Position numbers and translations under genes: made by a program. A stretch of DNA of 53,790 nt from Podaxis mareebaensis (taxonomy: Eukaryota > Basidiomycota > Agaricomycetes > Agaricales > Agaricaceae), in the NCBI GenBank assembly GCA_018524725.1, contig JAEUWP010000380.1:1-53790 (forward strand), written 5' to 3'. Below the pieces are notes generated by a model. That model ran no database searches and was not told the origin of the DNA. It was given only the letters and a program-made list of their open reading frames with translations. How positions within the stretch are numbered: position 1 is the first letter of the stretch; every line of letters starts with the position of its first letter. Below, piece by piece: positions 24,705 to 35,390 of the stretch.

Positions 24705-26384
24705 ATGAGGCCTCCTGCCTGTACCGTCGGTAAGCCTCCCCATTCTCCTTTTTTTTTCCACCGCGGTCTTCACTCACCACCCTCTAAAAGCTCGCCGAGT
24801 TTCCAAACAATGTCCCCACTATCCAGATGTGGCCGCCATGTCCAAGGTACATCTTTCTTAACAACCCGTCTGTGCCTCATTCTAACCTATCTGCAGGATA
24901 TCTACCCCATCCGACGCGCTCAGCTCATCCATCACCCCCGCGCATCCAAACCTCTTGGGCCCATTAGTCTCCTTCCCACAGAAGTCATCGCCAACGTCTT
25001 TCTTTGCTGTGTCGCTGATAATTGCGACGTGAGCGCAAGAAGCGCACCGCTCGTTCTCACTCAAGTGTGTTCTTCCTGGAGGAAAATCGCACTCCGCATT
25101 CCGCAGCTGTGGGCAAGTTTCAATCTCAATCTTAATCTAACAGTCAAACCCACACTGCCGCCAACGTCTCCGTTCGCACGTCATCCAACAACAACATCAT
25201 CGTGTTCAAAGCCGCCACAGGCCCTAGCAAACCTTGTGTCTCTCTGGTTCGAGCGGGCAAAGAACCAGCTCCTTTCCGTTTCAATCAAACTCACTGCATC
25301 CAACACTACCGCTGTTCACGATGTTTCTTCGTCGTTCATTGGACCAATCTTATCGAATGCGCGAGCTATCCGTCACCTCTCCCTCCACGTCACATCCAAT
25401 ATTCAACTCCAAAAGTTCTTTGCGTCGTCAGGAGCTAGTTTCATTAATCTGGAGTCCCTGTCTCTCTCAATTCAACACTTTGATGGCAACTCTTCACCAC
25501 TTATCACCGCCTTCAACAATTCTCCTCGTTTGAAACGGGTGTCGTTCGACTTGAATGGCCTTCCACCATCAGCGTCATTAATCCATCTTCCGTGGACGCA
25601 GCTCGAACAGCTCGACATGACCGGTGCTAGCATTCTTCCAGCTGATGCTTTTCAATCCCTTCTTTCGGCTTGCAAAAACCTCCAGAAAGCCTCGCTATGG
25701 GTTGAAGACGCCCTGGACGAGAGTTATCTTGCCAGTGATGTCTCTACAACAACACTTGCAAACTTCACGCACCTCTCTATATCGTTCTATGGACGTCGTA
25801 AGAAGACTGCGAGCTCTCTCCTAACCGCCTTTGACTTCCCCAATCTCCGTCACTTCCATTTCTTCTCGGGCCTTATTACTCTCCCCTTCATGCCGATCAT
25901 CACTTCTCATCAACTCCGCACCCTTGTGCTCTCCGGTGTTAACACTTCTGCGGCAGAGTTTCTGGTGTTTGCCTCCAATAACCCCTCGCTGCGCTCCCTC
26001 ACACTTGATCTCAGGTACTTCGGCGAGGATATCTCCAATATCCTCGAAGTCCTTGCCACCGGCCAATCGCCCCCCCGCGTGCTCCCTATCCTCACCAACC
26101 TCTCTCTCTGGACGCGAGATATCTCCCCTCACTCTGCGGCCTACTCGCGAATGATTCGTGCAAGGGGCAATAACCCACTCACGCCCCTGCATCTCTCGCT
26201 ATACCTTGCACGCCAACAACATGGTGCCTGCTGTTATTTCTCAACGTGCGACCAGGTTTCAGGTGGCAGCACACGGCTAGACGAAATTCTTGCTGTTGCC
26301 GAAGTATGCGAGAGGTCCAAGGGGGTTGAACTCTACGTGAGCGATGTGAAGCCTGATGAAGGCATCAACGAGGTTGTGTGGTAG
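24705..26384 (+). CDS. F-box protein with leucine-rich C-terminal region
   Basis: A single long frame of 559 codons. The F-box lies at about residues 85-135: LGPISLLPTEVIANVFLCCV, then PLVLTQVCSSWRKIALRIPQ, LWASF. The F-box binds Skp1 in SCF ubiquitin ligases. The remaining roughly 400 residues show irregular leucine-rich repeats (NLESLSLSIQHF, LKRVSFDLNGL, LEQLDMTGASIL, LRTLVLSGVNTS, LRSLTLDLRYF) that would select a substrate. This layout is typical of the very large F-box family of Agaricomycetes. The first 60 residues look unlike protein and contain a possible 50 bp intron (GTACATCT...CTGCAG at 24847-24896). The true start may therefore be a spliced one or an internal codon just before DIYPIRRAQ. 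The substrate is unknown. Confidence 0.8.
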   Translation: MRPPACTVGKPPHSPFFFHRGLHSPPSKSSPSFQTMSPLSRCGRHVQGTSFLTTRLCLILTYLQDIYPIRRAQLIHHPRASKPLGPISLLPTEVIANVFLCCVADNCDVSARSAPLVLTQVCSSWRKIALRIPQLWASFNLNLNLTVKPTLPPTSPFARHPTTTSSCSKPPQALANLVSLWFERAKNQLLSVSIKLTASNTTAVHDVSSSFIGPILSNARAIRHLSLHVTSNIQLQKFFASSGASFINLESLSLSIQHFDGNSSPLITAFNNSPRLKRVSFDLNGLPPSASLIHLPWTQLEQLDMTGASILPADAFQSLLSACKNLQKASLWVEDALDESYLASDVSTTTLANFTHLSISFYGRRKKTASSLLTAFDFPNLRHFHFFSGLITLPFMPIITSHQLRTLVLSGVNTSAAEFLVFASNNPSLRSLTLDLRYFGEDISNILEVLATGQSPPRVLPILTNLSLWTRDISPHSAAYSRMIRARGNNPLTPLHLSLYLARQQHGACCYFSTCDQVSGGSTRLDEILAVAEVCERSKGVELYVSDVKPDEGINEVVW

Positions 26385-28056
26385 CGTTGTACACTTATTC
26401 TTCCCTGGGTTTATGGTTGAATCTAAATGGGCTTATGTTTATGGACGTCTTTAATACGTTGTCTAAGCAATTGATTCACAGGTGCTTTGTTAATGTAGAC
26501 AATTCAACGGGATCTACTTCTTGATTTTATTCAGAATTCCAAGGCATTCCAGGTCCTTGAGACTAAGGCCCGAAGTGTATCCTCTGCGGTGATTTATCGT
26601 CAGATTATACCTCGCCCAAGGTTCCTTTTCGGGGGGCTCCCCTTTTCAAGTCAAATTTTCTTCCGTTTTGCAAGATGGTCCAAGAGGCCCCTATTTACAT
26701 TGCGCCGTAGCACAGGATTTGGGTCGTTGTAAACGGCTGAGCTCCGCGTATGCCGAAGCACTTAAATGTCAACCAAACGATAACTGAATTCAACAATCCA
26801 TTGTTACTCAAGTATTCATGATAACTGCGCTTCGCTTGTGGACAGTTCAGGATCAAAAAATTTGGGTTTAAGGAGTGGGGCTTGGACGCTAGCCGCTGCC
26901 ATGCTCGGGAGTGGCGATGGGTGGCGATGCAATAGCGACTACCCCAGGGGAGCCTTGATCCGGGGTGGGCCAAAAGCGCAAAGAAAAGAAGCGAAGAGAA
27001 CCCAACAAGTCAGGGTCCAATTTAGGGGGTAGTGGCCTGACACTCGGAGTGCTACACAACCTTCACCAGCCCCGGCCAATTCTTCGGCAAGCACATCGGT
27101 GGTCAGTTTGAGGTTGGTCTCGGGCACATCAGGTCCCCCCTCCCTCAAGGCCTACCGATATGCGTTTAGCCTGCTGGATATCGAGTATCAGGCAGATAGT
27201 CTACATGAATATAGACGCGTATTTGAATACACCAATACTTGGAAAGGCTGTTTCTTCCGAGCTCTAAACCTCGAATATTCTGCGGAATTTTGTTGTGGCA
27301 TTCGGGTTCCTCTTTGTGGGCTGATTCAAGGTATATTCCTAGTCAGCCTTCGGCCATACTGTGTAAGATCACATTGGGCAACTCAAGGAGATTGATACCT
27401 CTGTGCATGCATAGATATAAAACCGGACGGTGATCCCACAATACTTATTTTCTGGCCCATGTCCCTCTCATTGGGCTCAGTGGTAAAGATATGTTATGAC
27501 TATGCCTTCGTTGCCTATTAGAAAATGCTGCCTGAATTTTATGAAACCTCCCCACTCATAGTACACTTATTATTCTCACATAATATATTAACGGGCGGTT
27601 ACATGAAAAGGTAACTCGCAAACGTGGGGAGCACAGGATATTCCCTGCTCATACAGGCCATTCAGGGGTGGATGCGGGAAAGCGGTGGCTCAACGTTACT
27701 GCTTACCGGCTGCCGGAGCAAACAATGGACATCATCCCCTTAAGTATCAGCCGTTATACTTGCGTTTGTTCAGATCTCTTCGCTTCCGAACTTTCCTTTT
27801 CGATTCTGGTACTTACATATATACCCCACCCTGATCGAAGCTAAGGTGGTTCACACAACTCAATGGTTGGGAAGTGTTCCCATGGCGGCTGTGTATCAGA
27901 TCTCAACTTTCGGGATGTTGGCTTTACCGTTGGTTACTTCAATTTGGCGTACTTGTCGATCTAACCCAAATCTAGGCTCCCGCTCGTTGTGAGCTATGAA
28001 GAACCCTGAATTCAGTCTTTTATGCCTTTTATCCTTGCCCGCATCTTGTTCCTGGG
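26385..28056. other. Gene-poor stretch
   Basis: About 1.7 kb with no recognisable gene or repeat. The longest open frames (about 26939-27148 on minus and 27099-27395 on plus) show no domain and overlap each other. The last 200 bp should hold the 5' region of the DUF6533-like gene. Confidence 0.4.
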
Positions 28057-30130
28057 ATGCTGGCCTCGACTAGTCTGATTGCCTCCCCGCCTACGTGTAT
28101 CAAAAACCTATCTGGTTGACATGATCCTAACGTGTCAAGTGCTCAACACAGTGGCGGCTCGGGTTGTACTGCTCTTGGAGCTTGCACGGAATTCTGGGGA
28201 GGAGTACGTCACTATCTGGAGGCAAGTTGTCGAAATAAGTTGGTTCAACCGCGAATCTGATGCTTTCGTTTCAGGGCACCTCTCACATTCAACAAGGCGA
28301 TATACGTTTTCGCAAGATACTTCCCTATTCTGACACAGTTGTACGTACAGTCACCTCTCTCTTAACCCATATCTCTAATAACCCATACTCTCCAATAACC
28401 CATAGATTTTTCCTTCCACCGAGTTGATACGCGGGGGTTCCACGCCCATAACCCATAGCTTTACATACCCCATAACCCATAGGTCGTTCGGGCCAAAAAC
28501 CCATAGCGCCTATGACATAATACAATAGATTTACATCAAAATATGACCAATGTCGTGACCTTCACGTCCGACAGAGCAAGTCTCATACATCAATAACGAT
28601 ACTTAGCAGCCGAAAGAAAAAAGAAAAAAGCATCAGTGTTTTTTGCGACTGCCTACCCCATGCCACTGAAGCCAGCCACCCTTCTTGAGACATTGGAAAA
28701 GGGCCTGCGTGTTCCTGAACACCAGGCATCATCAGCTCGGAAGACTGCTCCCGGGTCCCAACTGTCCAGATATGAAAAAATTACAACCGCAGATGAAGAA
28801 TCACTCGAAACGGGTGTCACTCCACCACGAACCACTCATTCTTAAGGTCAATGGAACAGATTTGGGCAAAATTCAACCGTCAACTCTGTCTGGAGGAGGT
28901 AGAAAACCTAAAAGACACAAGTATCCTTGACTGTTTCCCCCGAAAAGATGTATCGTATACAAGTTAACCCTTATCCTTTCGTTTATAGAAGTCTTTTTGC
29001 ATAATATAGCATGGAAATATTTTTTCTATTTTGAATGAATTTCTTTGGCGCTAAAAACTGACCTCTTCGATAACCCATACTCTGTCATAACCCATAGCTC
29101 AACCCTTCCACCGAGGGCTATGGGTTAAGAGAGAGACGACTGTAGATCCTTTACTCTCGGTTGCCTCATTATTAATGACAACAAGATTCAATCTATACTT
29201 TTTGTGCCACTTCACGCCTCCATTCCCCGGGGAACTTTGCCGAAAATGGTTTTTGTTTGAGCACTTCTCTAGTTTCTTGCTACACCTATCATTGGATGCT
29301 GTAGTGTGCCTCCGAGGTAAGCACCTATCAATTGTAAGATAAAGACTTACTGACTTGCCAATAGTGTATGCACTATATCAGTGCGACGTCAAAATTGGCA
29401 TCTTCGTACTGGTTTTGGCCGCCCTTGATGGAGGAACTACCGTATTAGCTGGACTATCCATTTTCCTTACTAGCAACTTTGACACTATATGCTCTACAAC
29501 AAGAAATAAATTTGATCTAGCTGCTCCGTGAGTCCCCTTAGCTTTCATATATAACGTCGGTTGAATCGCATTCTTCCCTACTGCAGAGTTGTGTTCCAAT
29601 GTTCACAGGGAATTTTGTGGGCCATGATCTGGTACAAACGACGTGGCAGCTGCATAGAAATCCCATTCCTCCCTATTCTTTTCCGTGATGGGTCTCTCGT
29701 ATTGGCGGTTGTAAGTCGTAAGTGCACCCATGGCCAGCCTCGTCATCTTACTAATTTGTTCAAGTTGGGTCTGCCCTTGCTGTTCCATACTTTGCCGTAT
29801 TTCGTTTCGACATGTTAATCCTTTATCCGTTAAGTAGTCCCAAAATAAACCAGCATCTAGTGACACTGATAGCCTATTCCAGATGGGCAATAACTCTGTT
29901 ATCCAGTCTGGTACGTGTCCCTAAACTTTCTCCTGTCTCTACTGCCAAATCATTAACTATTTATTAGTGTTGCTATTTGGTCCTCAACATGCTCTGCAGT
30001 GCGAGGATGACTCTAGACTCGTGTATGGAAACCTTTGAGCTTGACACATACGTGAGTCACATCTCATCCTAAGCTGCGAGGCTGGACAGGGGACACGACA
30101 CCCAGTAAGAACTCCGGATATTCGAGTTGA
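28057..30130 (+). pseudogene. DUF6533-type membrane protein gene interrupted by a MITE
   Basis: Rebuilt by splicing. Start MLASTSLIASPP (28057) joins across GTTGAC...CACAG to VAARVVLLLELARNSGEEYVTIW, the DUF6533 signature. A GC-AG intron (GCAAGTTG...TTTCAG) joins to APLTFNKAIYVFARYFPILTQLY. The 795 bp MITE follows. After it, the frame resumes with DPLLSVASLLMTTRFNLYF, FLFEHFSSFLLHLSLDAVVCLR, then VYALYQCDVKIGIFVLVLAA, LWAMIWYKRRGSC, LPILFRDGSLVLAV, VTLIAYSRWAITLLSSL and CYLVLNMLCSAR. Removing the MITE and one TA would rejoin the two halves in the same frame. Including its duplicated TA the insertion is 797 bp, not a multiple of three, so the gene is broken unless the MITE is spliced out. The family has about seven membrane spans and no known function. 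The 3' end is uncertain. Confidence 0.68.
28348..29142. mobile_element. Tc1/mariner-like MITE with TA target duplication
   Basis: Ends are inverted repeats: left CAGTCACCTCTCTCTTAACC, right (read inward) CAGTCGTCTCTCTCTTAACC. Each is flanked by TA (28346-28347 and 29143-29144). The repeats extend with spaced AACCCATA motifs on both sides and a shared CTTCCACCGAG further in. Total length is 795 bp. Internal frames are short and resemble no transposase I recognise, so it is non-autonomous. The left arm contains at least seven ACCCATA copies between 28366 and 28505, possibly subterminal binding sites. Confidence 0.8.
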
Positions 30131-31781
30131 TTATAGAAGGTCCAATCCACAATTTGTGTAATTGAGGGTGGATAAGAAAGGCCATACCAGAATACATGTT
30201 GCATTGTTGGATTCCTCTCTACCAACGGGAATGCCATGGGTCAAACTAATATCCTCATTGGATCTCGCCGACAGGGTTAGGGACCTGAGTTCCAATGCCA
30301 ATAGATGGGTCGCTAAGGAGGGTACGGAATCGCAGAGATTGTTGTTTGTGGCAACAGACTGGGCAATGGGTCACATGGGTGATGCGGGCCTAACTGTCAT
30401 CGCTGGTAGTTTGTATCTCGTCGCTGACTTTTACCGGAATTGTGAACGAACTGTTTGACCCAATAACACCACCCCCATATGTCATACCCCAGTGCCATCG
30501 ACATCTCAAACTCGGCACATATAATCAGAAAATTATATGAATATGATGCAATTGAAGCTACGAAAGGCCGTTGTTCCCAAGCCGTTGATAGCATATTCGC
30601 CGATGATCACAAACTGAGTTCGTCACCCACAACTAACGCAAGCTGGAATCAGAAAGGTGAGGTTCAAAGCGCGTATATCAAGGAATCTTACTGTCCAGAC
30701 TCCAGGCCAGAACAGGAAACATGATTCTCGGAAAAGCACGATCAACGACGTCGTAAGCCATAGGGGCCACAAGAATCATTGGCGTAATCGGCGTCGGACA
30801 AGAGCGATGGATGAGAGAAAGAGTGGAATATCGGTGGGGGATAATGAATACCGGAGAGGGCTTATGTAGCAGTAGGAGCTCAACCCGCATGTAAATGAAG
30901 GAGCACACGCCGATCTAACCAACAGTAGGCCTAGCCAAGCAGCATGGCACACCCGAACAGAGAGTGTCACAGGCGATCGTATTAAAAAACCTCCCTCTAA
31001 GCCACTACCATCACCGCCATGAAGCACAATGGACCAAACACAGCGAGAGAAACTTCAACGAAACCGTGGGTTAATCAAGACAGGAAAGAGCTTTCGGCAT
31101 ACCTAACAGGTAAGTTACTCGATCAGGAATAAACGACTGAACACGCGGCGCACGTACAGACCCCCAAGTTCGACACACCAGACACTCATGCATGTGCGTG
31201 TATTGACTGTATTGGAGTGTATATGCAACCTTGTTTTCAGGGAGTCTTCAGTGAGAACTGAACTGAAACTGAATCGGCTCCACATCCGGAATCTCACTGA
31301 AAACGTGTAACATATACACTCCGTTGTCTGTACCAAGGCCCTTATTGAATGTAGGTCTGGCAATTGGGACCTCAGTCGTTGTGCTCTGAAGAAATGAGGT
31401 TTTCGCAACTTACCGAAACATCAAGCATGCATAGAATATAGGGTTGCAGTATACTTCGTTTCCAGATGGACACACTCACAGATAATCAGCAAGAACGAGC
31501 TTAAATGAAAATGCTATCAGCCTCACCAAAGTCCATGCCCGACGCCTAATTAATATGGTAACATATCGCGTATGGCCGAACTATGCTGCCGGAGGGTGCC
31601 AGGCGATCAGCATTTGGTGAGAGGTAAGCGACAACGGACAATACTCTATTATCAGGCAGCTTTTGTTAGCTTCCGAAGTGTTATGACGAAGATTGTCCGC
31701 CCTTTGGATGGTGTCAGCCTCCCGCCAAGGTGAGTTTCGTTAAAATTTGTCTTGTTTGGCGCAGCCCGCAGGACCCAGGGG
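30131..31781. other. Region between the DUF6533-like gene and the second duplication copy
   Basis: About 1.65 kb without a supportable gene. A plus-strand frame at about 30162-30458 is open for 98 codons but shows no family features. The right end is the left breakpoint of the duplicated segment. Confidence 0.4.
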
Positions 31782-32230
31782 TTCAAAATGACCTTTTAGC
31801 CCCCGGACCTACTCCCATGCCCAATGGTAAGACGGTCGTGGACTTCATTCGCAACAGTGCATGGCCGCCAACCATCTCGGTTCTTCTGATCCTTCCCAAT
31901 CCAGTGGAACCCCGGAAACATGAGTCCTCGTCTCCGGCCTCATCAGCCGAGACCTCAACAAGCACGTCCCCACCAGCCACACAATCCGCCACCTCCAGCG
32001 CCGAGGTTATACCCTCCTTACTCGCTAATTCTCCGGCCACCACACCCCACCACGCCTCCACCTGGTTCCAGTGGTCCTTCCAGTCGCTCACAAAGGCTAG
32101 GAAGGATTGCAAATGAAACTGCAGGTACCTCTGATACATAACATTCCCGCCCTAAACCCCGGATGACGGGACCCGCGACCCCTGCAGAGATGGGGCATTC
32201 AAGGTGCAAAAGCCGGAGGTGGTGGGTGTA
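31782..32230 (+). pseudogene. Remnant of the SKT5-like 3' end
   Basis: Homologous to 6205-6652 of the SKT5-like gene: PGPTPMPNGKTVVD matches PGPAPMRDGKTVVD, and the Pro/Gln-rich tail follows. The frame breaks shortly after (a lost base near 31845), and the CaaX end is gone: GGGTGTATCGTCATG in the intact gene corresponds to GGGTGTAAATGGAC here. Only the last quarter of the gene was duplicated, with no Sel1 repeats. Confidence 0.85.
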
Positions 32231-32394
32231 AATGGACTCTATCTTTCAGACTCGGATTATATCTTCTTCTCGTCTTCTTTCGATGGATATCCAACAGATG
32301 TATACGATAAAATTTGTCTCTAATAATCGAGTGGAAGTCATACATCGAGTCTGTTCCATGGAACTGGAACAAATTGCCGAATAAGGTCGTCCAC

Positions 32395-33065
32395 CACTTG
32401 AAGCCAGGGGTTGGTTTTTGGGAAAGGTTAGTCTATTAACGCCAAGTGACAGCCGCCTTGAATGTCGACAGCTCCAGGCGCCGCTTTGCGGCCATGGTAC
32501 CTGCTGCTCTTCAAGCTTCAGCACCCCTGCCAGTTTCCAGGGACAGGAGTTGAAATATGATGGGCATTCGAGAGCATATTAGCATGTATGCTGCGGGCTC
32601 GCCACTTTACGTGCGATGGTTGTGTCTCACCTGGCTCACTGTCACAGGGACCGTGTTCAATGTTCAACAGGGGTATTCTACACTCCCTTCGTCTACCCAC
32701 CGCTCCCCACATATATTTGCTCACCACCGGGGAAATTGGCTGCATAGTGAGCCGAGGAAAGCACATAGGCGACCCATCTGTGCTCCCCCTCTGCCTCAAC
32801 CTGGTTGTCGGAGGTCTCCTCCGAGTCTATTGCCGATCCAAACCCTTTTTGCGTGGTTGTCCGGTGCCAAAATAAACATACCATAATCACTCTATCGCCT
32901 TAGGATTTAGACATTATCGTGCCTTGGTGAGGCCAACGCCGACGCCAAGTGGCAACTGCCTTGACAGGGTCCCGACGCCACTTTGAGGCCATGATGCCTA
33001 CTTTCCACTAGCCTAGCAGGCTCCAGGGACAAGAATTTGAAATGTGATTGACATTCGAGACATAC
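32395..33065. repeat. Internal duplication upstream of tyrosinase 2
   Basis: The block 32395-32575 (AAGTGACAGCCGCCTTG, TTCCAGGGACAGGA, GGGCATTCGAGA) resembles 32925-33065 (AAGTGGCAACTGCCTTG, CTCCAGGGACAAGA, TGACATTCGAGA). Both match the single block at 7190-7375 in copy 1. About 350 bp not found in copy 1 lies between them. No gene is visible. Confidence 0.6.
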
Positions 33066-33260
33066 TAGTATTTTCCGGGATTTCCACTGTACATCCAGCG
33101 GTTACCCATCCTTCCATTTACCTTAAGCTTTTGTCACATCACACTCTCCCGCCATGCCTCTGACGGATTGGTGAGTCATTTAAATCTTCTTGAACACCAT
33201 CAGCAACCAAACTAGTGCGCTCAGGCCGATGTTGTCAGCCAGCATGAATGCTGCCAGTAC

Positions 33261-33268
33261 TTATAAAG
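33261..33268 (+). promoter_or_regulatory. TATA-like box of tyrosinase 2
   Basis: TTATAAAG lies about 45 bp before the ATG, at the position of TATATAAG in copy 1. Confidence 0.5.
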
Positions 33269-33312
33269 GTTTCTAGGCGCGTCATGAGGGAATCCAAGAA
33301 CCACATCCCACC

Positions 33313-35325
33313 ATGTCTCACTTGGTCATTACTGGCATTGGGGGAGGTATTCATCCCCGCCTCGAAATAAACAACTTTGTGCGGAATGACTACCAGTTCT
33401 CGCTTTATGTCCAGGCATTGAGTAAGTGTCTTTCATTTCGTTGCGTTAGTCGTATGGCGACTGATGGCGACACTGAATAGACAAGATGTACGGCGACAAC
33501 CAGAGCCGTACCCCATCGTATTTTCAGGTTGCGGGCATTCACGGTCTGCCATATATTGCCTGGGATGGGGCAGCCGATGCGAGTTTTACCCCCAATCCCA
33601 ACGAGCAATGGGCCGGATACTGCACGCATGGCTCTACCTTGTTCCCGACATGGCACCGACCGTACGTTATGCTCATCGAGGTAACATATCCTTGTTATGC
33701 CACTGGTTGTTCCTCGTCTGATAAATGCACATTATAGCAAATCTTGAATGGGTACGCCAGAGAAATTGCAGACACATATACGGTGGACAAAAAGGCGTGG
33801 AAGAAAGCTGCTGCTAATCTCCGCCAGCCATACTGGGATTGGGCACAGAACATCGTGCCACCGCCAGAGGTCATATCACTCCCGCAGGTTGAGATTACTA
33901 CCCCTAATGGAAGGAGGAGTAACGTCTCGAACCCGTTAGTGAGGTACAAATTTCACCCTATCGACCGTTCGTTCCCTAGGCCGTACAGCAGGTGGCGGAC
34001 AACCTTGAGACAGCCCGATTCAACTGATCGAGATGCACAGGATAATGTATCGAGGTTGAGAGCGTACGTGAATTTTGTTGGATTGTCTGTGCTCGATTTG
34101 ACTCGTGATTCGGGCGCAGCGTATTGAGGAATTCACAGAGGAGTACTAGGGACGCAACTTATAACATGTTGACGCGTGTTACGAAATGGCCAAGCTTCAG
34201 CAGTCATACAATCTCAGATGGCGGACATGGAAGCAATAGTATTGAAGCTATCCATGATAATATTCACGTTTTGGTCGGTGGGAATGGCCATATGTCGGAC
34301 CCCGCTGTCGCATGTACGTTTTCCGGCTTTGTTGTTGAGATGTATTGTTGACGAGATCTTACATAGCTTTTGATCCTATTTTCTGGCTGCACCATTGTAA
34401 TGTCGATCGGTTGATCTCGATGTGGTCGGCTATCAACCCGGATGTATGGGTCACGAAAGGCGATGCTCAAGATGGAACATATACTCTAAGGATGGAACAG
34501 GAAGTTGATTCTAGTACCCGTAAGTCTGAGCTTGCTCTCTTGTACGCTGTGATCCAACGTGATGCTGCTAGCTTTAACACCGTTCTGGAAGACTCAGAAG
34601 AGATTTTGGCGGTCTTCCGAAGTTAAAGACACGAGGAAATTGGGGTACACGTATCCCGAGTTCCAGGGCTTGGACATGAATGATGAGCAGGCTGTTCGGG
34701 AGTCGATACTCAAGACTGTCAATCGACTTTATGGCGTAGGAGACAGTCAAAGGAAGAGGGGTCCAGATGGTGAGGGTGGCGACGCGGGAGGGACGTTTTC
34801 AGACTGGACGGCGCGTGTCACGTTTAAGCGCCATGAGCTCGGACAGAGTTTTTCGGTGCTTCTCTTTTTGGATGAGGTACCAGAGGATCCGAACGCCTGG
34901 CTGGTCAACCCAAATTTATCTGGTGCTTGCCATGCGTTTGTGCATGGTATGGTGAACAACTGCACGACGTGCCCCGATCAAAGCGAGTTTATGGAGGAAG
35001 GATTCGTTCACCTTAACTCGTGGATAGCAGAACACACGAATCTGAGTTCGTTTGACTCGACCGTTGTTGAGCCGTTCCTGAAACAAAAGTTGCAGTGGCG
35101 CGTACTCAAGGTGAGGGCGATTGTTATTGGGCATGTTAAGAAACTGACTGGGGGATGTAGACGGATGGAACACCAGCTGATTTGAAGTCGCTCGAGGTGT
35201 CGATTTATGAGGTCCCAGTGAGCAAGCCTCCGGGTGCTATTACCCCTATCATTGGTGAGATCAAGAAACATGGGGAAATGGGTCGGAACATTGGAGAAGT
35301 TGTTGGGGAGCGTGATGGAAATTGA
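33313..35325 (+). CDS. Tyrosinase (polyphenol oxidase), copy 2
   Basis: Paralogue of the gene at 7.6 kb with the same exon plan and no signal peptide ([20 protein letters not shown]). All copper ligands are kept: GIHGLPY, GYCTHG and PTWHRPY for Cu[11 protein letters not shown] and [14 protein letters not shown] for CuB. The Cys of the CTH thioether bridge is present. A Cys follows the third CuB histidine (HHCNVDR, against HHSNVDR in copy 1). The linker before TFSDWTAR is short (GGDAG) and lacks the basic insert of copy 1. The lid domain keeps [23 protein letters not shown] and a CTTC pair, and the end aligns to the same DGN-stop. All splice junctions can be kept in frame, so it appears functional. 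The region from about 33535 to 33960 is nearly identical to copy 1, including an intron. Confidence 0.9.
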
Positions 35326-35390
35326 AGTGTATTTGATATGGACTAAGAGATGCTGATCGTTATTGAATGGACACCTGGATACGCAGATAC

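Noticed and set aside
28366..28505. Interstitial telomeric repeats (AACCC-like)
   Set aside because: The motif is AACCCATA with irregular spacing, it lies in the ends of a MITE, and it is not TTAGGG-type.
30162..30458. 98-codon plus-strand frame as a gene
   Set aside because: No family resemblance, no supporting splice structure and no conserved neighbour. It could be chance.
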